A stretch of DNA of 11,709 bases from Marinospirillum sp. (GTDB lineage: Bacteria > Pseudomonadota > Gammaproteobacteria > Pseudomonadales > Halomonadaceae), in assembly GCA_007116195.1 (NCBI GenBank), contig SKIX01000069.1, positions 1-11,709 of the forward strand. The letters run 5' to 3'. The notes under the pieces are model-generated. The model was not told the DNA's origin and did not search any database. It saw only the letters and a program-made list of their open reading frames with translations. This document shows positions 4,452 through 11,709 of the stretch, in pieces. How positions within the stretch are numbered: position 1 is the stretch's first letter; each line of letters starts with the position of its first letter. Both the position numbers and the translations under genes were made by a program.

Positions 4452-5546
4452 TTACTGAGGCTCTACAGCACCAAGATGGCGGCCAACAGCGATCCAGGCG
4501 CCCAGCCAACCTAGTAAGGTAGCAGAAATCAGCAGCAAAAGGGAGTCCCCCAAGCTTAAACCTATTAGACTGAAATCACTGGCATAGGCGCTGGCCAGAG
4601 CACGGACGGGGCCATCAAGCCAGAAAAGAGACAGGTTGATCAGTACCCAGGCTAGCAGGCCTCCGCCTAGACCATACCAGACACCCGTATAGAGAAAAGG
4701 CCGTCGTACAAAGGCATTGGTTGCCCCGATGAGTTTAATAACAACAATTTCCTGGCGGCGATTCTCGATAGCTAGGCGAATGGTATTACCAACTACCAGC
4801 AGAACCGCAATGCCCAGTAGCAAGCCCAGTGCTGTGATCATTCGCTGGCCTAGCTCCATGATATGAAATAAGCGCTTAACCCAGGCGAGGTCTAATTGCG
4901 CTTCTTCAACACCGCTAAGAGAATCCAGCTCTTCGACAAGGCTTTGTTGTGCCTCGATACCAGAAACATTAGGCCGAACCACGATCACGGCAGGCAGTGG
5001 GTTGTCATCAAGGTAATTCAGTGCTTCGCCAAAACCAGAAAACTCTTTAAATTCAGCGAGTGTTTGTTCCTTGGACATATAGCGTGTTTCAGCAACATCA
5101 GGACGCATTTGCAGTTCTTGCATGAGTTGGCGCCCAGCCTGGTCATCAATTCTTGATTCAAGGTAGAGGGAGATTTGTGCGGTGCCATCCCAGTTGCTGG
5201 AAACCAATTGAGCATTATTCAAGAAAATATACAGGGCCACAGGCAAGGAGAGTGCTATAGCAATAACCGCCCAGGTCATGAGGCTGGCAGCGGGGGTGAG
5301 TAGCAGGCGCTTTAAACTATCGACAGCCATAGCCGCATGATGTCGTCGCCAGGCACGCAGGCGTGTGCTGGTTTTGACCTTGCTGATTTCAGCATTGTGG
5401 CTGGGTTTGCGTGGCGGTTCTGAGCGTAGGCGGTTGGCTGGTTTACGCTTATTCTGACTGCCCGTGCTCTGTTTATTGGTACGCCGAGTTTCTGGAAAAG
5501 TTGCTCCACTGGGTTTATTGCTGGGTTGAGAACGTTTGCCGATCAT
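4452..5546 (-). CDS. ftsX: Cell-division protein FtsX, permease-like partner of FtsE
   Basis: A 364-residue inner-membrane protein of the divisome. With FtsE it controls periplasmic septal hydrolase activation through EnvC. Visible layout: a basic, Pro/Arg/Lys-rich cytoplasmic tail (1-72); transmembrane segment 1 (about 84-110, M-T-W-A-V-I-A-I-A-L-S-L-P-V-A-L-Y); a periplasmic domain (about 111-230) with the family strand A-Q-I-S-L-Y-L; then three further membrane segments (about 236-258, 284-310 and 334-356). After segment 2 comes E-N-R-R-Q-E-I-V-V-I-K-L-I-G-A-T (261-276), the conserved FtsX/MacB-type signature. The start overlaps the ftsE stop as ATGA, so translation is coupled. The length and tail are like E. 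coli FtsX. Confidence 0.97.
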   Translation of the reverse strand: MIGKRSQPSNKPSGATFPETRRTNKQSTGSQNKRKPANRLRSEPPRKPSHNAEISKVKTSTRLRAWRRHHAAMAVDSLKRLLLTPAASLMTWAVIAIALSLPVALYIFLNNAQLVSSNWDGTAQISLYLESRIDDQAGRQLMQELQMRPDVAETRYMSKEQTLAEFKEFSGFGEALNYLDDNPLPAVIVVRPNVSGIEAQQSLVEELDSLSGVEEAQLDLAWVKRLFHIMELGQRMITALGLLLGIAVLLVVGNTIRLAIENRRQEIVVIKLIGATNAFVRRPFLYTGVWYGLGGGLLAWVLINLSLFWLDGPVRALASAYASDFSLIGLSLGDSLLLLISATLLGWLGAWIAVGRHLGAVEPQ

Positions 5547-6211
5547 CTGGGGGCTCCGTCATGTGCAATACTGCCTTGGCTGAGTGCCAGCATTCTCAGG
5601 CCCATGCGGCTGATCAGGTTAAGGTCGTGCGATGCAATAAGAACCGTGACTCCAACAGCATTGAACTGGCGAAATAGCTGCATGATTTCAGCAGAAAGCT
5701 GAGGGTCCAAATTACCGGTTGGCTCATCGGCAAGCAGGATAGGCGGCTTGTTGACAACAGCTCTGGCAATACCGACACGCTGTTGCTCACCGCCAGATAG
5801 CATGATGGGGGTAAACTTTTCTTTTGATAAAAGGCCTACTTTATCCAGTGCAGCGCGCACCCGCTTGCCGATATCGCGCGGGTCCATACCTTCAATAATC
5901 AGTGGTAGAGCAACGTTGTCATAGACACTACGGTCGAATAACAGTTGGTGATCTTGAAAAACTACGCCGATTTTGCGTCTTAAAAAAGGGATGTGACGCT
6001 TGGCTAAGCGGGAAAGATGTAAGCCATCAATGGTCACTGAGCCGCGTGTAGCGACTTCCATACGCATAATTAACTTAAGCAGGGTGCTTTTACCCGCGCC
6101 AGAATGGCCGGTTAAAAAAGCCATTTCTCCTTCCTGGAGCAGGAAGTCAACGTTATGCAGTGCTTCATGCCCATTTTCATAGCGCTTGAAAACATTGTTG
6201 AATTGAATCAT
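5543..6211 (-). CDS. ftsE: Cell-division ATP-binding protein FtsE
   Basis: A 222-residue ABC ATPase with every nucleotide-binding motif: Walker A G-H-S-G-A-G-K-S-T (35-43), Q-loop V-F-Q-D (Q86), signature L-S-G-G-E-Q-Q-R (138-145), Walker B I-L-L-A-D-E (158-163) followed by P-T-G-N-L-D, and switch histidine in A-S-H-D (H195). It forms the FtsEX complex at the division septum, where ATP hydrolysis drives conformational change in FtsX. GGAGG is positioned before the ATG. The gene starts 25 bases after ftsY and overlaps ftsX by 4 bases, so the three genes are one operon. Confidence 0.98.
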   Translation of the reverse strand: MIQFNNVFKRYENGHEALHNVDFLLQEGEMAFLTGHSGAGKSTLLKLIMRMEVATRGSVTIDGLHLSRLAKRHIPFLRRKIGVVFQDHQLLFDRSVYDNVALPLIIEGMDPRDIGKRVRAALDKVGLLSKEKFTPIMLSGGEQQRVGIARAVVNKPPILLADEPTGNLDPQLSAEIMQLFRQFNAVGVTVLIASHDLNLISRMGLRMLALSQGSIAHDGAPR

Positions 6212-6236
6212 AGGCCCTCCGGGTGGCCTCTAGTAA

Positions 6237-7283
6237 TCAAGAAGCGGCTTCATCTAATTGGATATCGAGCAGTGCTTCGACAAAGCTTTCGGCATCAAAC
6301 TCACGTAAATCTTCTGCCTGCTCGCCGACACCAATAAAGCGTACGGGGATGCCTAACTCTTTCGCTAAAGCAAAAACAACACCACCCTTGGCGGTGCCAT
6401 CAAGCTTTGTCAGAACCAGGCCGGTTAAGGGTACCGACTCATTGAACTGACGTGCTTGAGCAACGGCATTCTGGCCAGTGCCTGCATCCAGAACCAGTAG
6501 TGTCTCTTGAGGTGCATCAGGGTCCAGCTTTTGCATGACTCGGCGTACCTTGGCAAGCTCTTCCATCAGGTTGCTTTTGTTATGTAGGCGACCGGCTGTG
6601 TCAGCAATCAAAATGTCGGATTTGCGTGATTGCGCCGCTTGTAGCGCGTCAAATACGACGCTGGCACTGTCGGCACCCGTATGCTGTGCGATCACGGGCA
6701 CTTGATTGCGATCACCCCAAACTTGCAGTTGCTCAACCGCTGCGGCACGGAAGGTATCCCCGGCTGCAAGAAGAACCTTTTTACCTTCACCCTGGTAACG
6801 CTTGGCTAACTTACCAATGGTGGTGGTTTTGCCAACGCCATTAACCCCAACCATCAAGATTACAAAGGGCTTATCAGCCTCAGGTAGTTGTAATGGCTGA
6901 CAAACAGGTTGCAGCAGATGCTTGAGTTCATCTTTAAGGGCTTCAAACAGAGCAGGCGCATCTTTTAACTGTTTGCGGTCAACCTTGTCTGTTAGGTTGG
7001 CAATAATTTCCTGAGTCGCGGTCATGCCGACATCGGCCATCAGTAAACGCGTCTCTAACTCTTCCAAAAGCTCGTCATCAAGCTTGCGGCCAGCACCAAA
7101 AAGGCTGGCTAAGCCGTCGGTCAGGCCACTGCGTGTCTTCGCCAGGCCGCTTTTAAGGCGTGCAAAAAAGCCTTTCTTTTCAGGTGGCTGCTTTGCTTCT
7201 TCGGTCGCTGCCAGGTGAGTGTCTTCAGCAGCTGCCTGCTGCTTCTCAGGCTCTTTTTTGTCGCGTTTGAATAGTCCTAGCAT
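6237..7283 (-). CDS. ftsY: Signal recognition particle receptor FtsY
   Basis: A 348-residue SRP GTPase that docks SRP-ribosome complexes to the Sec translocon. A short charged A domain (1-40, K/E-rich) is followed by the N domain (about 40-130) and the G domain. GTPase motifs: G1 G-V-N-G-V-G-K-T-T-T (146-155), the insertion-box region D-T-F-R-A-A-A-V-E-Q-L (176-186), G3 D-T-A-G-R-L (228-233), D-A-G-T-G-Q-N-A-V (266-274), G4 T-K-L-D-G-T-A-K-G-G (292-301) and the closing G-V-G-E-Q-A-E-D-L (318-326). The A domain is much shorter than in E. coli FtsY (497 residues). The ATG lacks an obvious Shine-Dalgarno sequence (the upstream bases read ACCAACACCT), so initiation may be weak or leader-dependent. 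It is the first gene of the minus-strand operon and divergent from rsmD. Confidence 0.97.
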   Translation of the reverse strand: MLGLFKRDKKEPEKQQAAAEDTHLAATEEAKQPPEKKGFFARLKSGLAKTRSGLTDGLASLFGAGRKLDDELLEELETRLLMADVGMTATQEIIANLTDKVDRKQLKDAPALFEALKDELKHLLQPVCQPLQLPEADKPFVILMVGVNGVGKTTTIGKLAKRYQGEGKKVLLAAGDTFRAAAVEQLQVWGDRNQVPVIAQHTGADSASVVFDALQAAQSRKSDILIADTAGRLHNKSNLMEELAKVRRVMQKLDPDAPQETLLVLDAGTGQNAVAQARQFNESVPLTGLVLTKLDGTAKGGVVFALAKELGIPVRFIGVGEQAEDLREFDAESFVEALLDIQLDEAAS

Positions 7284-7340
7284 AGGTGTTGGTATCTTAA
7301 TCGTTTGATGAATGGGTTATCCTATCACCTGCTCGCGCCT

Positions 7341-7352
7341 GAAGGTACCTTC
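7341..7352. promoter_or_regulatory. 12-bp perfect palindrome in the ftsY-rsmD divergent region
   Basis: GAAGGTACCTTC reads identically on both strands and lies between the divergent starts of ftsY and rsmD (using the ATG at 7386). It could be a regulator site, but no matching family motif is recognised and no convincing promoter hexamers were found around it. Confidence 0.25.
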
Positions 7353-7385
7353 GGCCAGCTTGTAAACAAGTCACTTGGGGGCAAA

Positions 7386-7991
7386 ATGCCGAAACGTCAA
7401 AAAAGTGTAAAACAGGGCCTGCAGGGTCAGGTGCGAATTATCGGTGGAGACTGGCGGGGGCGCAAGCTGCCCGTTTTACAGGCTGAGGGCTTAAGACCCA
7501 CTTCGGACCGCGTGCGTGAAACGCTTTTTAATTGGTTGCAGCTGGATCTGCCCGCAAGTCGTTGCCTGGATGCCTTTGCTGGTAGTGGTGCTTTGGCATT
7601 GGAAAGTTTAAGCCGGGGTGCCAGCCAAGTGGTTTTATTGGAAAAGGAGCCGCGTTTAGCCAAGCATCTACGAGAAGTGGTTTCTCAGCTAGCTGAGACT
7701 CAGTTGTCTGCCACTCAGGCACAGGTCGTTAATGCGGACGCGCTGCAGTACCTTCAGCAGCCTGCTAATCAGGTCTTCGATCTGGTGTTTTTAGACCCAC
7801 CTTTTGGACAAGTGTTGCTAGAGCCGGTTTGCCAGCTTTTGCAGAGTCAGGGCTGGCTGGCACCCGGAGCTCTAATTTATTTGGAAAGAGAAAAACATGC
7901 TGCAAGGATACAGCTGCCGGAAAGCTGGATACTTAAAAAAGAAAAGCAGGCCGGAGAGGTTAGTTATTTTCTCTACCAAGCTTCTAACTGA
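7386..7991 (+). CDS. rsmD: 16S rRNA (guanine-966 N2) methyltransferase RsmD
   Basis: A 201-residue SAM-dependent methyltransferase that modifies G966 of 16S rRNA in the 30S subunit; E. coli RsmD has 198. It shows the family start V-R-I-I-G-G-D-W-R-G-R-K-L-P-V (16-30), then L-R-P-T-S-D-R-V-R-E-T-L-F-N-W-L (36-51). The SAM-binding motif is L-D-A-F-A-G-S-G-A-L-A-L-E-S-L-S-R-G-A (61-79), and the catalytic loop is D-L-V-F-L-D-P-P-F-G (132-141). An in-frame TTG/ATG lies 78-81 bases upstream, but the ATG at 7386 is chosen because GGGGG precedes it, it gives the family length, and the extra 27 residues do not look conserved. Next to ftsY, as in E. coli. Confidence 0.95.
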   Translation: MPKRQKSVKQGLQGQVRIIGGDWRGRKLPVLQAEGLRPTSDRVRETLFNWLQLDLPASRCLDAFAGSGALALESLSRGASQVVLLEKEPRLAKHLREVVSQLAETQLSATQAQVVNADALQYLQQPANQVFDLVFLDPPFGQVLLEPVCQLLQSQGWLAPGALIYLEREKHAARIQLPESWILKKEKQAGEVSYFLYQASN

Positions 7992-8048
7992 AAGTGATTT
8001 GAGCCACCGCAGGCTTTTGGGTAAGATGCAGCAACTTTTGCATTGCCT

Positions 8049-8114
8049 GGTTTATAAACCTCTATTTGGCTTCTGTGCTAGGTGATGTTGCGTTGACCTG
8101 AGGCACCTAGGTGC
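8049..8114. promoter_or_regulatory. Palindromes upstream of coaD
   Basis: The 147-base rsmD-coaD gap contains two 12-bp perfect palindromes, GGTTTATAAACC (8049-8060) and GCACCTAGGTGC (8103-8114). The second overlaps a 10-bp palindrome AGGTGCACCT (8109-8118). TATAAA inside the first might be a -10, but no fitting -35 is seen. They could be operators; nothing recognised binds them. Confidence 0.3.
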
Positions 8115-8138
8115 ACCTAAAAGGCAGAAGAAAAGACG

Positions 8139-8612
8139 ATGACACTTGCAGTTTACCCAGGCACTTTTGATCCCTTGACGTTAGGCCATCAGGATATTCT
8201 GGCACGTGCATCCCGTTTATTTGACCGAGTGATACTGGCTGTAGCGGCCAGCCCAGGTAAAAAGCCCTTGTTTGCTTTGCCTGAGCGCTTGGAGCTGGCT
8301 CGCAAGGTCGTTGCTGACTTACCTCAAGTCGAAGTGCTAGGCTTTGATGGCTTATTGGTCGACTTCATGCAACAGCAGCAAGCCAGCGTGGTCTTAAGAG
8401 GACTGCGTTCAGGAGCGGATTTTGACTATGAGCTGCCCCTTGCCCAGCTGAATCGAAGTCTAACCGGCGTTGATAGCGTCTTTTTGCCGCCTTCACCTGA
8501 GCTGGCTTTTATTGCATCTTCTCTGGTTCGAGAGGTTGCCAGCCTGGGAGGGCGAGTTGAGCATCTCGTCCACCCTGAAGTAGCAGCTGCACTCAACAAT
8601 AAATTTTGTTAA
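8139..8612 (+). CDS. coaD: Phosphopantetheine adenylyltransferase
   Basis: A 157-residue enzyme that transfers AMP from ATP to 4'-phosphopantetheine, giving dephospho-CoA, the penultimate step of coenzyme A synthesis; it is usually a hexamer in the cytoplasm. The nucleotidyltransferase signature G-T-F-D-P-L-T-L-G-H (8-17) contains the T-x-G-H catalytic motif with Leu where E. coli has Asn. K-K-P-L-F (41-45), L-R-G-L-R (86-90) and S-S-L-V-R-E (127-132) supply the expected substrate-binding residues. Length agrees with the family (E. coli 159). The ribosome-binding site is poor (AGAAGAAAAG). It starts 147 bases after rsmD and is followed by the ferredoxin gene, a pairing also seen in Pseudomonas. 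Confidence 0.97.
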   Translation: MTLAVYPGTFDPLTLGHQDILARASRLFDRVILAVAASPGKKPLFALPERLELARKVVADLPQVEVLGFDGLLVDFMQQQQASVVLRGLRSGADFDYELPLAQLNRSLTGVDSVFLPPSPELAFIASSLVREVASLGGRVEHLVHPEVAAALNNKFC

Positions 8613-8643
8613 GCCCAGCTTTCTTAAAACCTAAAGAACCTAA

Positions 8644-8931
<288 letters not shown>

Positions 8932-8975
8932 TAAGCCTCTTGATTTTGTGCTTAGCCACTAGGCAGGCGTAGAGA

Positions 8976-9005
8976 CTAAAAAGGTGCCTTTCGGCACCTT
9001 TTTAG
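8976..9005. terminator. Bidirectional intrinsic terminator
   Basis: A perfect 13-bp stem, CTAAAAAGGTGCC (8976-8988) with GGCACCTTTTTAG (8993-9005), encloses a TTTC loop. The A run on one arm and T run on the other give a T tract in both directions. It therefore serves the ferredoxin transcript (plus) and the purL-yheV transcript (minus), whose last stop codon begins at the next base. Confidence 0.93.
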
Positions 9006-9239
9006 TTAATGCAGCTTGTTATCGAAAATTTTCACCACCTGTATTTCATCCTTGGGTTCAGCTTGGGTCTGGTTAACCCTGGTAGGCAGCTCTTGCGGTG
9101 CTTCCAGTGACATGGCATCGGTAAAACCACAGTCAACGCACTCGCGGTGCTGCATGCCATCTTCTTGCCAGGCTTTGATGCGATCCATTGCTGCACATTT
9201 GGGGCACACGGCCCCAGCGATAAAACGTTTAATCGGCAT
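9006..9239 (-). CDS. yheV: YheV-family putative zinc-ribbon protein
   Basis: A 77-residue protein from the ATG at 9239. The N-terminal K-R-F-I-A-G-A-V-C-P-K-C-A-A-M-D (4-19) matches E. coli YheV closely, followed by R-E-C-V-D-C-G-F (33-40). The two CxxC pairs (C12/C15 and C35/C38) should bind one zinc ion. The tail ends with V-V-K-I-F-D, again as in YheV. Function is unknown. An in-frame ATG 60 bases upstream lies inside purL and would add unconserved residues, so the later start is chosen. It begins 4 bases after the purL stop, hence probably coupled to purL translation (the purL end GGGTGGGC may act as ribosome-binding site). It ends directly at the shared terminator. Confidence 0.9.
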   Translation of the reverse strand: MPIKRFIAGAVCPKCAAMDRIKAWQEDGMQHRECVDCGFTDAMSLEAPQELPTRVNQTQAEPKDEIQVVKIFDNKLH

Positions 9240-9243
9240 CGTC

Positions 9244-11709
9244 TTAGCCCACCCATTTGCGTGCATTGGCGAAAATACGCTGCCAGGGTCCCTGCTCACC
9301 CCAGGAGTCAGGGTGCCAGGAGTTGTTCACCGTACGCGCCACGCGTTCAGGGTGAGGCATCATAATGGTTGCTCGCCCATCCAGGCTCGTCAGGCCGGTG
9401 ATGCCAGCAGGTGAACCATTGGGGTTTAAGGGGTAGCGCTGAGTGACCTGACCGTGATTATCGACAAAGCGCAGTGCAATAGCGCCGCTGGCCTCAGTGG
9501 CTTGCAGTTGATCGGCATTAGCAAACTCTGCACGTCCTTCACCATGAGAAACAGCAATCGGTAGGCGTGAGCCTTCCATACCCTGCAGTAAAATGGATGG
9601 CGACGGCTGTATCTCTACGGTTGCGACCCTGGCTTCAAATTGCTCTGACTGGTTGCGTACAAAGCGTGGCCAGTGCTCTGCACCAGGGATTAGGGATTTT
9701 AGTTGTGACAGCATCTGGCAGCCATTGCAGATACCCATAGAGAAGCTATCTTGGCGCTCAAAAAAGGCTGCAAAGGTATCCCGAACCTGGGGGTGGAAGA
9801 GGACTGACTTGGCCCAGCCACCGCCCGCGCCAAGAACGTCGCCGTAGGAAAAGCCGCCACAGGCAGCCAGGCCCTTGAAGGCTTCTAGGTTGATGCGGCC
9901 TGCTAAAAGGTCGCTCATATGCACATCGACAGGATCAAAACCTGCACGATAAAAAGCGGCTGCTGTTTCCAGGTGACTATTGACACCCTGTTCGCGCAGG
10001 ATGGCAACCTTGGGGCGATTACCCAGATGCAAGAAGGGAGCAGCCAAGTCTTCTTGAACATCAAAGGTTAGTTGGGGGTTGATACCTGGATCATCGGCAA
10101 GCAGCAGACCATCAAATTCTTCTTGGGCACAGTCGGCGTTATCGCGCAGGGCCTGAATGCGGTAGCTGGTTTCTGACCAGGTGCGCTGGAAATGTACGCG
10201 GCTGGCTTGTAACAGGTGATCGCCATCCAGAGAAAAGTTGATTTGATCATCATCGCTGGGTTGCCCGATCACTTGAGTAGCGTCTCCCAGACCAGCGGCA
10301 GCCAGCTGCATCAGCACATACTCGGTATCTTCCTGGCGCACTTGAATCACCGCACCGAGTTCTTCTGCGAAGAGGGCAGCAAGCGCTTCATCTTGCTGGC
10401 TTGCCAGCAGGTCGAGCTTGATTTCCAGGCCGGTACGCCCTGCAAAAGCCATTTCGCTGAGCGTGGTGAAGAGGCCGCCATCAGAACGGTCATGATAGGC
10501 CAGCAGCTTACCCTCACTGGACAGACCTTGTATAACGGCAAAAAAAGCTTTCAGGTCTTCAGGGTCATCCAAGTCTGGTGTTTCGCAACCGATTTGATTA
10601 TAAACCTGAGCCAGAGCTGAGCCACCCAGGCGGTTTTTACCCCAGCCCAGGTCGATCAGCAGTAAATCGGTAGCCCCTAGATCTTTACGAATTTGCGGCG
10701 TCAGCGTGTGGCGAGCATCGGTGACTGGAGCAAAGGCCGTGACCACCAGTGAAAGGGGAGCTGTGATCGCCTTATCCTGACCCTGCTCATCCTGCCAAAC
10801 GGTGCGCATGGACATAGAATCCTTGCCCACCGGAATAGCGATACCCAGCTGAGGGCAGAGTTCCATGCCCACGGCTTTAACGGTATCAAAAAGGGCCTGA
10901 TTTTCACCGGGGTGATTGGCGGCGGACATCCAGTTAGCCGAGAGTTTGATGTCACCCAGCTTGTGAATGCTGGCTGCAGCTATATTGGTAATGGATTCAG
11001 CCACCGCCATGCGGCCAGATGCAGCGGGATTGATCAAAGCCAAGGGGGTGCGCTCACCCATGGCCATGGCTTCACCAGTCTCTGTGAAAGGTGTGGTGGT
11101 GGTGACTGCGCAGTCGGCCACAGGTACCTGCCAAGGGCCAACCATTTGATCGCGAGCAACCAGCCCCGTCACACTTCGGTCACCAATGGTAATCAGGAAG
11201 TTTTTGCTGGCAACCGTAGGCAGGCGTAGCACCCGCTCAGCTGCTTCCTGCAAGGTGACCTTGGACAAGTCCAGTTGGGGTAACTCAGCCTGCTGGCGTT
11301 GAAATTCACGCGTCATTTTCGGCGGCTTGCCGAAGAGTACGCTCATGGGTAGGTCGACCGGCTGAGTTTTGAAGTGACCATCCTCTACCGTTAGATGATG
11401 CTCTTCCAGAGCCTCGCCGACCACCGCATAAGGCGCTCGTTCGCGCTGGCAGAGCGCATCGAAGGTGTCCAGGTTTTCCGGTGCCACGGCCAGCACATAG
11501 CGCTCTTGAGCTTCGTTACACCAGATTTCCAGCGGGCTCATGCCAGGTTCGGCATTGGGCACAGCTCTTAGATCAAACAGGCCGCCGCGCTCACCGTCTT
11601 TAACCAGTTCGGGCAAGGCGTTGGATAGGCCACCCGCGCCAACATCATGGATAAAGCAAATAGGATTGTGGTCACCTAGCTCCCAGCAACGGTCGATGAC
11701 TTCCTGAGC
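9244..11709 (-). CDS. purL: Phosphoribosylformylglycinamidine synthase, C-terminal 821 residues (partial)
   Basis: The large single-chain FGAM synthase of purine synthesis, converting FGAR, glutamine and ATP to FGAM. The open frame continues to the right window edge, so the N-terminal part (roughly 470 residues of about 1,300) is outside. Counting from the first visible codon, the frame enters at A-Q-E-V-I-D-R-C-W, continues through [10 protein letters not shown] (21-30) and the linker [12 protein letters not shown] (55-66), then the second PurM/AIRS-like half. That half includes P-V-G-K-D-S-M-S-M (293-301) and H-D-R-S-D-G-G-L (406-413). The class I glutaminase domain starts near 566 ([10 protein letters not shown]). 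Its nucleophile is the Cys of G-I-C-N-G-C-Q (C661), and its His/Glu pair is in M-P-H-P-E-R (H786, E788). All catalytic motifs seen are intact. yheV follows after 4 bases. Confidence 0.98.
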   Translation of the reverse strand, partial: AQEVIDRCWELGDHNPICFIHDVGAGGLSNALPELVKDGERGGLFDLRAVPNAEPGMSPLEIWCNEAQERYVLAVAPENLDTFDALCQRERAPYAVVGEALEEHHLTVEDGHFKTQPVDLPMSVLFGKPPKMTREFQRQQAELPQLDLSKVTLQEAAERVLRLPTVASKNFLITIGDRSVTGLVARDQMVGPWQVPVADCAVTTTTPFTETGEAMAMGERTPLALINPAASGRMAVAESITNIAAASIHKLGDIKLSANWMSAANHPGENQALFDTVKAVGMELCPQLGIAIPVGKDSMSMRTVWQDEQGQDKAITAPLSLVVTAFAPVTDARHTLTPQIRKDLGATDLLLIDLGWGKNRLGGSALAQVYNQIGCETPDLDDPEDLKAFFAVIQGLSSEGKLLAYHDRSDGGLFTTLSEMAFAGRTGLEIKLDLLASQQDEALAALFAEELGAVIQVRQEDTEYVLMQLAAAGLGDATQVIGQPSDDDQINFSLDGDHLLQASRVHFQRTWSETSYRIQALRDNADCAQEEFDGLLLADDPGINPQLTFDVQEDLAAPFLHLGNRPKVAILREQGVNSHLETAAAFYRAGFDPVDVHMSDLLAGRINLEAFKGLAACGGFSYGDVLGAGGGWAKSVLFHPQVRDTFAAFFERQDSFSMGICNGCQMLSQLKSLIPGAEHWPRFVRNQSEQFEARVATVEIQPSPSILLQGMEGSRLPIAVSHGEGRAEFANADQLQATEASGAIALRFVDNHGQVTQRYPLNPNGSPAGITGLTSLDGRATIMMPHPERVARTVNNSWHPDSWGEQGPWQRIFANARKWVG

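Noticed and set aside
4452..5546. FtsX N-terminal basic tail as an unusual extension
   Set aside because: E. coli FtsX has a comparable cytoplasmic N-terminal tail, so this is ordinary.
7305..7385. 27-codon N-terminal extension of rsmD
   Set aside because: The family length and the purine-rich site before 7386 favour the later ATG; the extension is not RsmD-like.
9240..9299. 20-codon N-terminal extension of yheV inside purL
   Set aside because: YheV homology begins at the ATG at 9239; the extension is a reading of purL in another frame.
10216..10620. Plus-strand open frame of 134 codons
   Set aside because: It lies fully antisense within purL, whose protein is unmistakable.

Overview
The window reads as a gammaproteobacterial chromosome. 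The evidence is the ftsY-ftsE-ftsX-rpoH block, a coaD-ferredoxin pair, a YheV zinc-ribbon protein and a single-chain PurL that carries its own glutaminase domain. The protein sequences look like marine, Oceanospirillales- or Pseudomonas-type relatives, but this cannot be settled without a search.

Left part (about 1-2700) is accessory in character. A ParE-like toxin and its ribbon-helix-helix antitoxin lie on the minus strand (11-557). Behind their promoter/operator is a stretch with no gene. It contains a 3'-terminal fragment of a leucine tRNA with anticodon CAA (818-874), which has no 5' half. This is the expected scar at the far end of an element integrated into a tRNA gene, and its orientation places the element to the left, so the first toxin-antitoxin pair would be element cargo. 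To the right follows a second toxin-antitoxin pair on the plus strand (1077-1762, BrnT-like toxin plus CopG/BrnA-type antitoxin), with a consensus-like promoter abutting a 14-bp perfect palindrome. Next come a hairpin-rich leader and an unrecognised 143-residue protein (1935-2366). The last item is a TrxC-type thioredoxin lacking its N-terminal third. It lies in the same reading frame as the unknown gene and is separated from it by a single TAG codon.

Middle part (2710-7991) is core genome. On the minus strand ftsY (SRP receptor), ftsE and ftsX (divisome ABC-type complex) and rpoH (heat-shock sigma factor) form a compact operon, followed by a stand-alone EAL phosphodiesterase. rsmD (16S rRNA methyltransferase) is divergent from ftsY.

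Right part (8139-11709) has coaD (coenzyme A synthesis) and a two-cluster ferredoxin on the plus strand. They end at a perfect 13-bp bidirectional terminator shared with the convergent minus-strand purL-yheV pair. purL runs off the right edge, so only its C-terminal 821 residues are visible.

The most interesting points are the tRNA-Leu att scar with toxin-antitoxin modules on both sides, the unknown protein/TAG/truncated TrxC junction, and the structured leader with a possible tiny ORF before it. I saw no CRISPR array, transposase, integrase gene or phage gene in the window.
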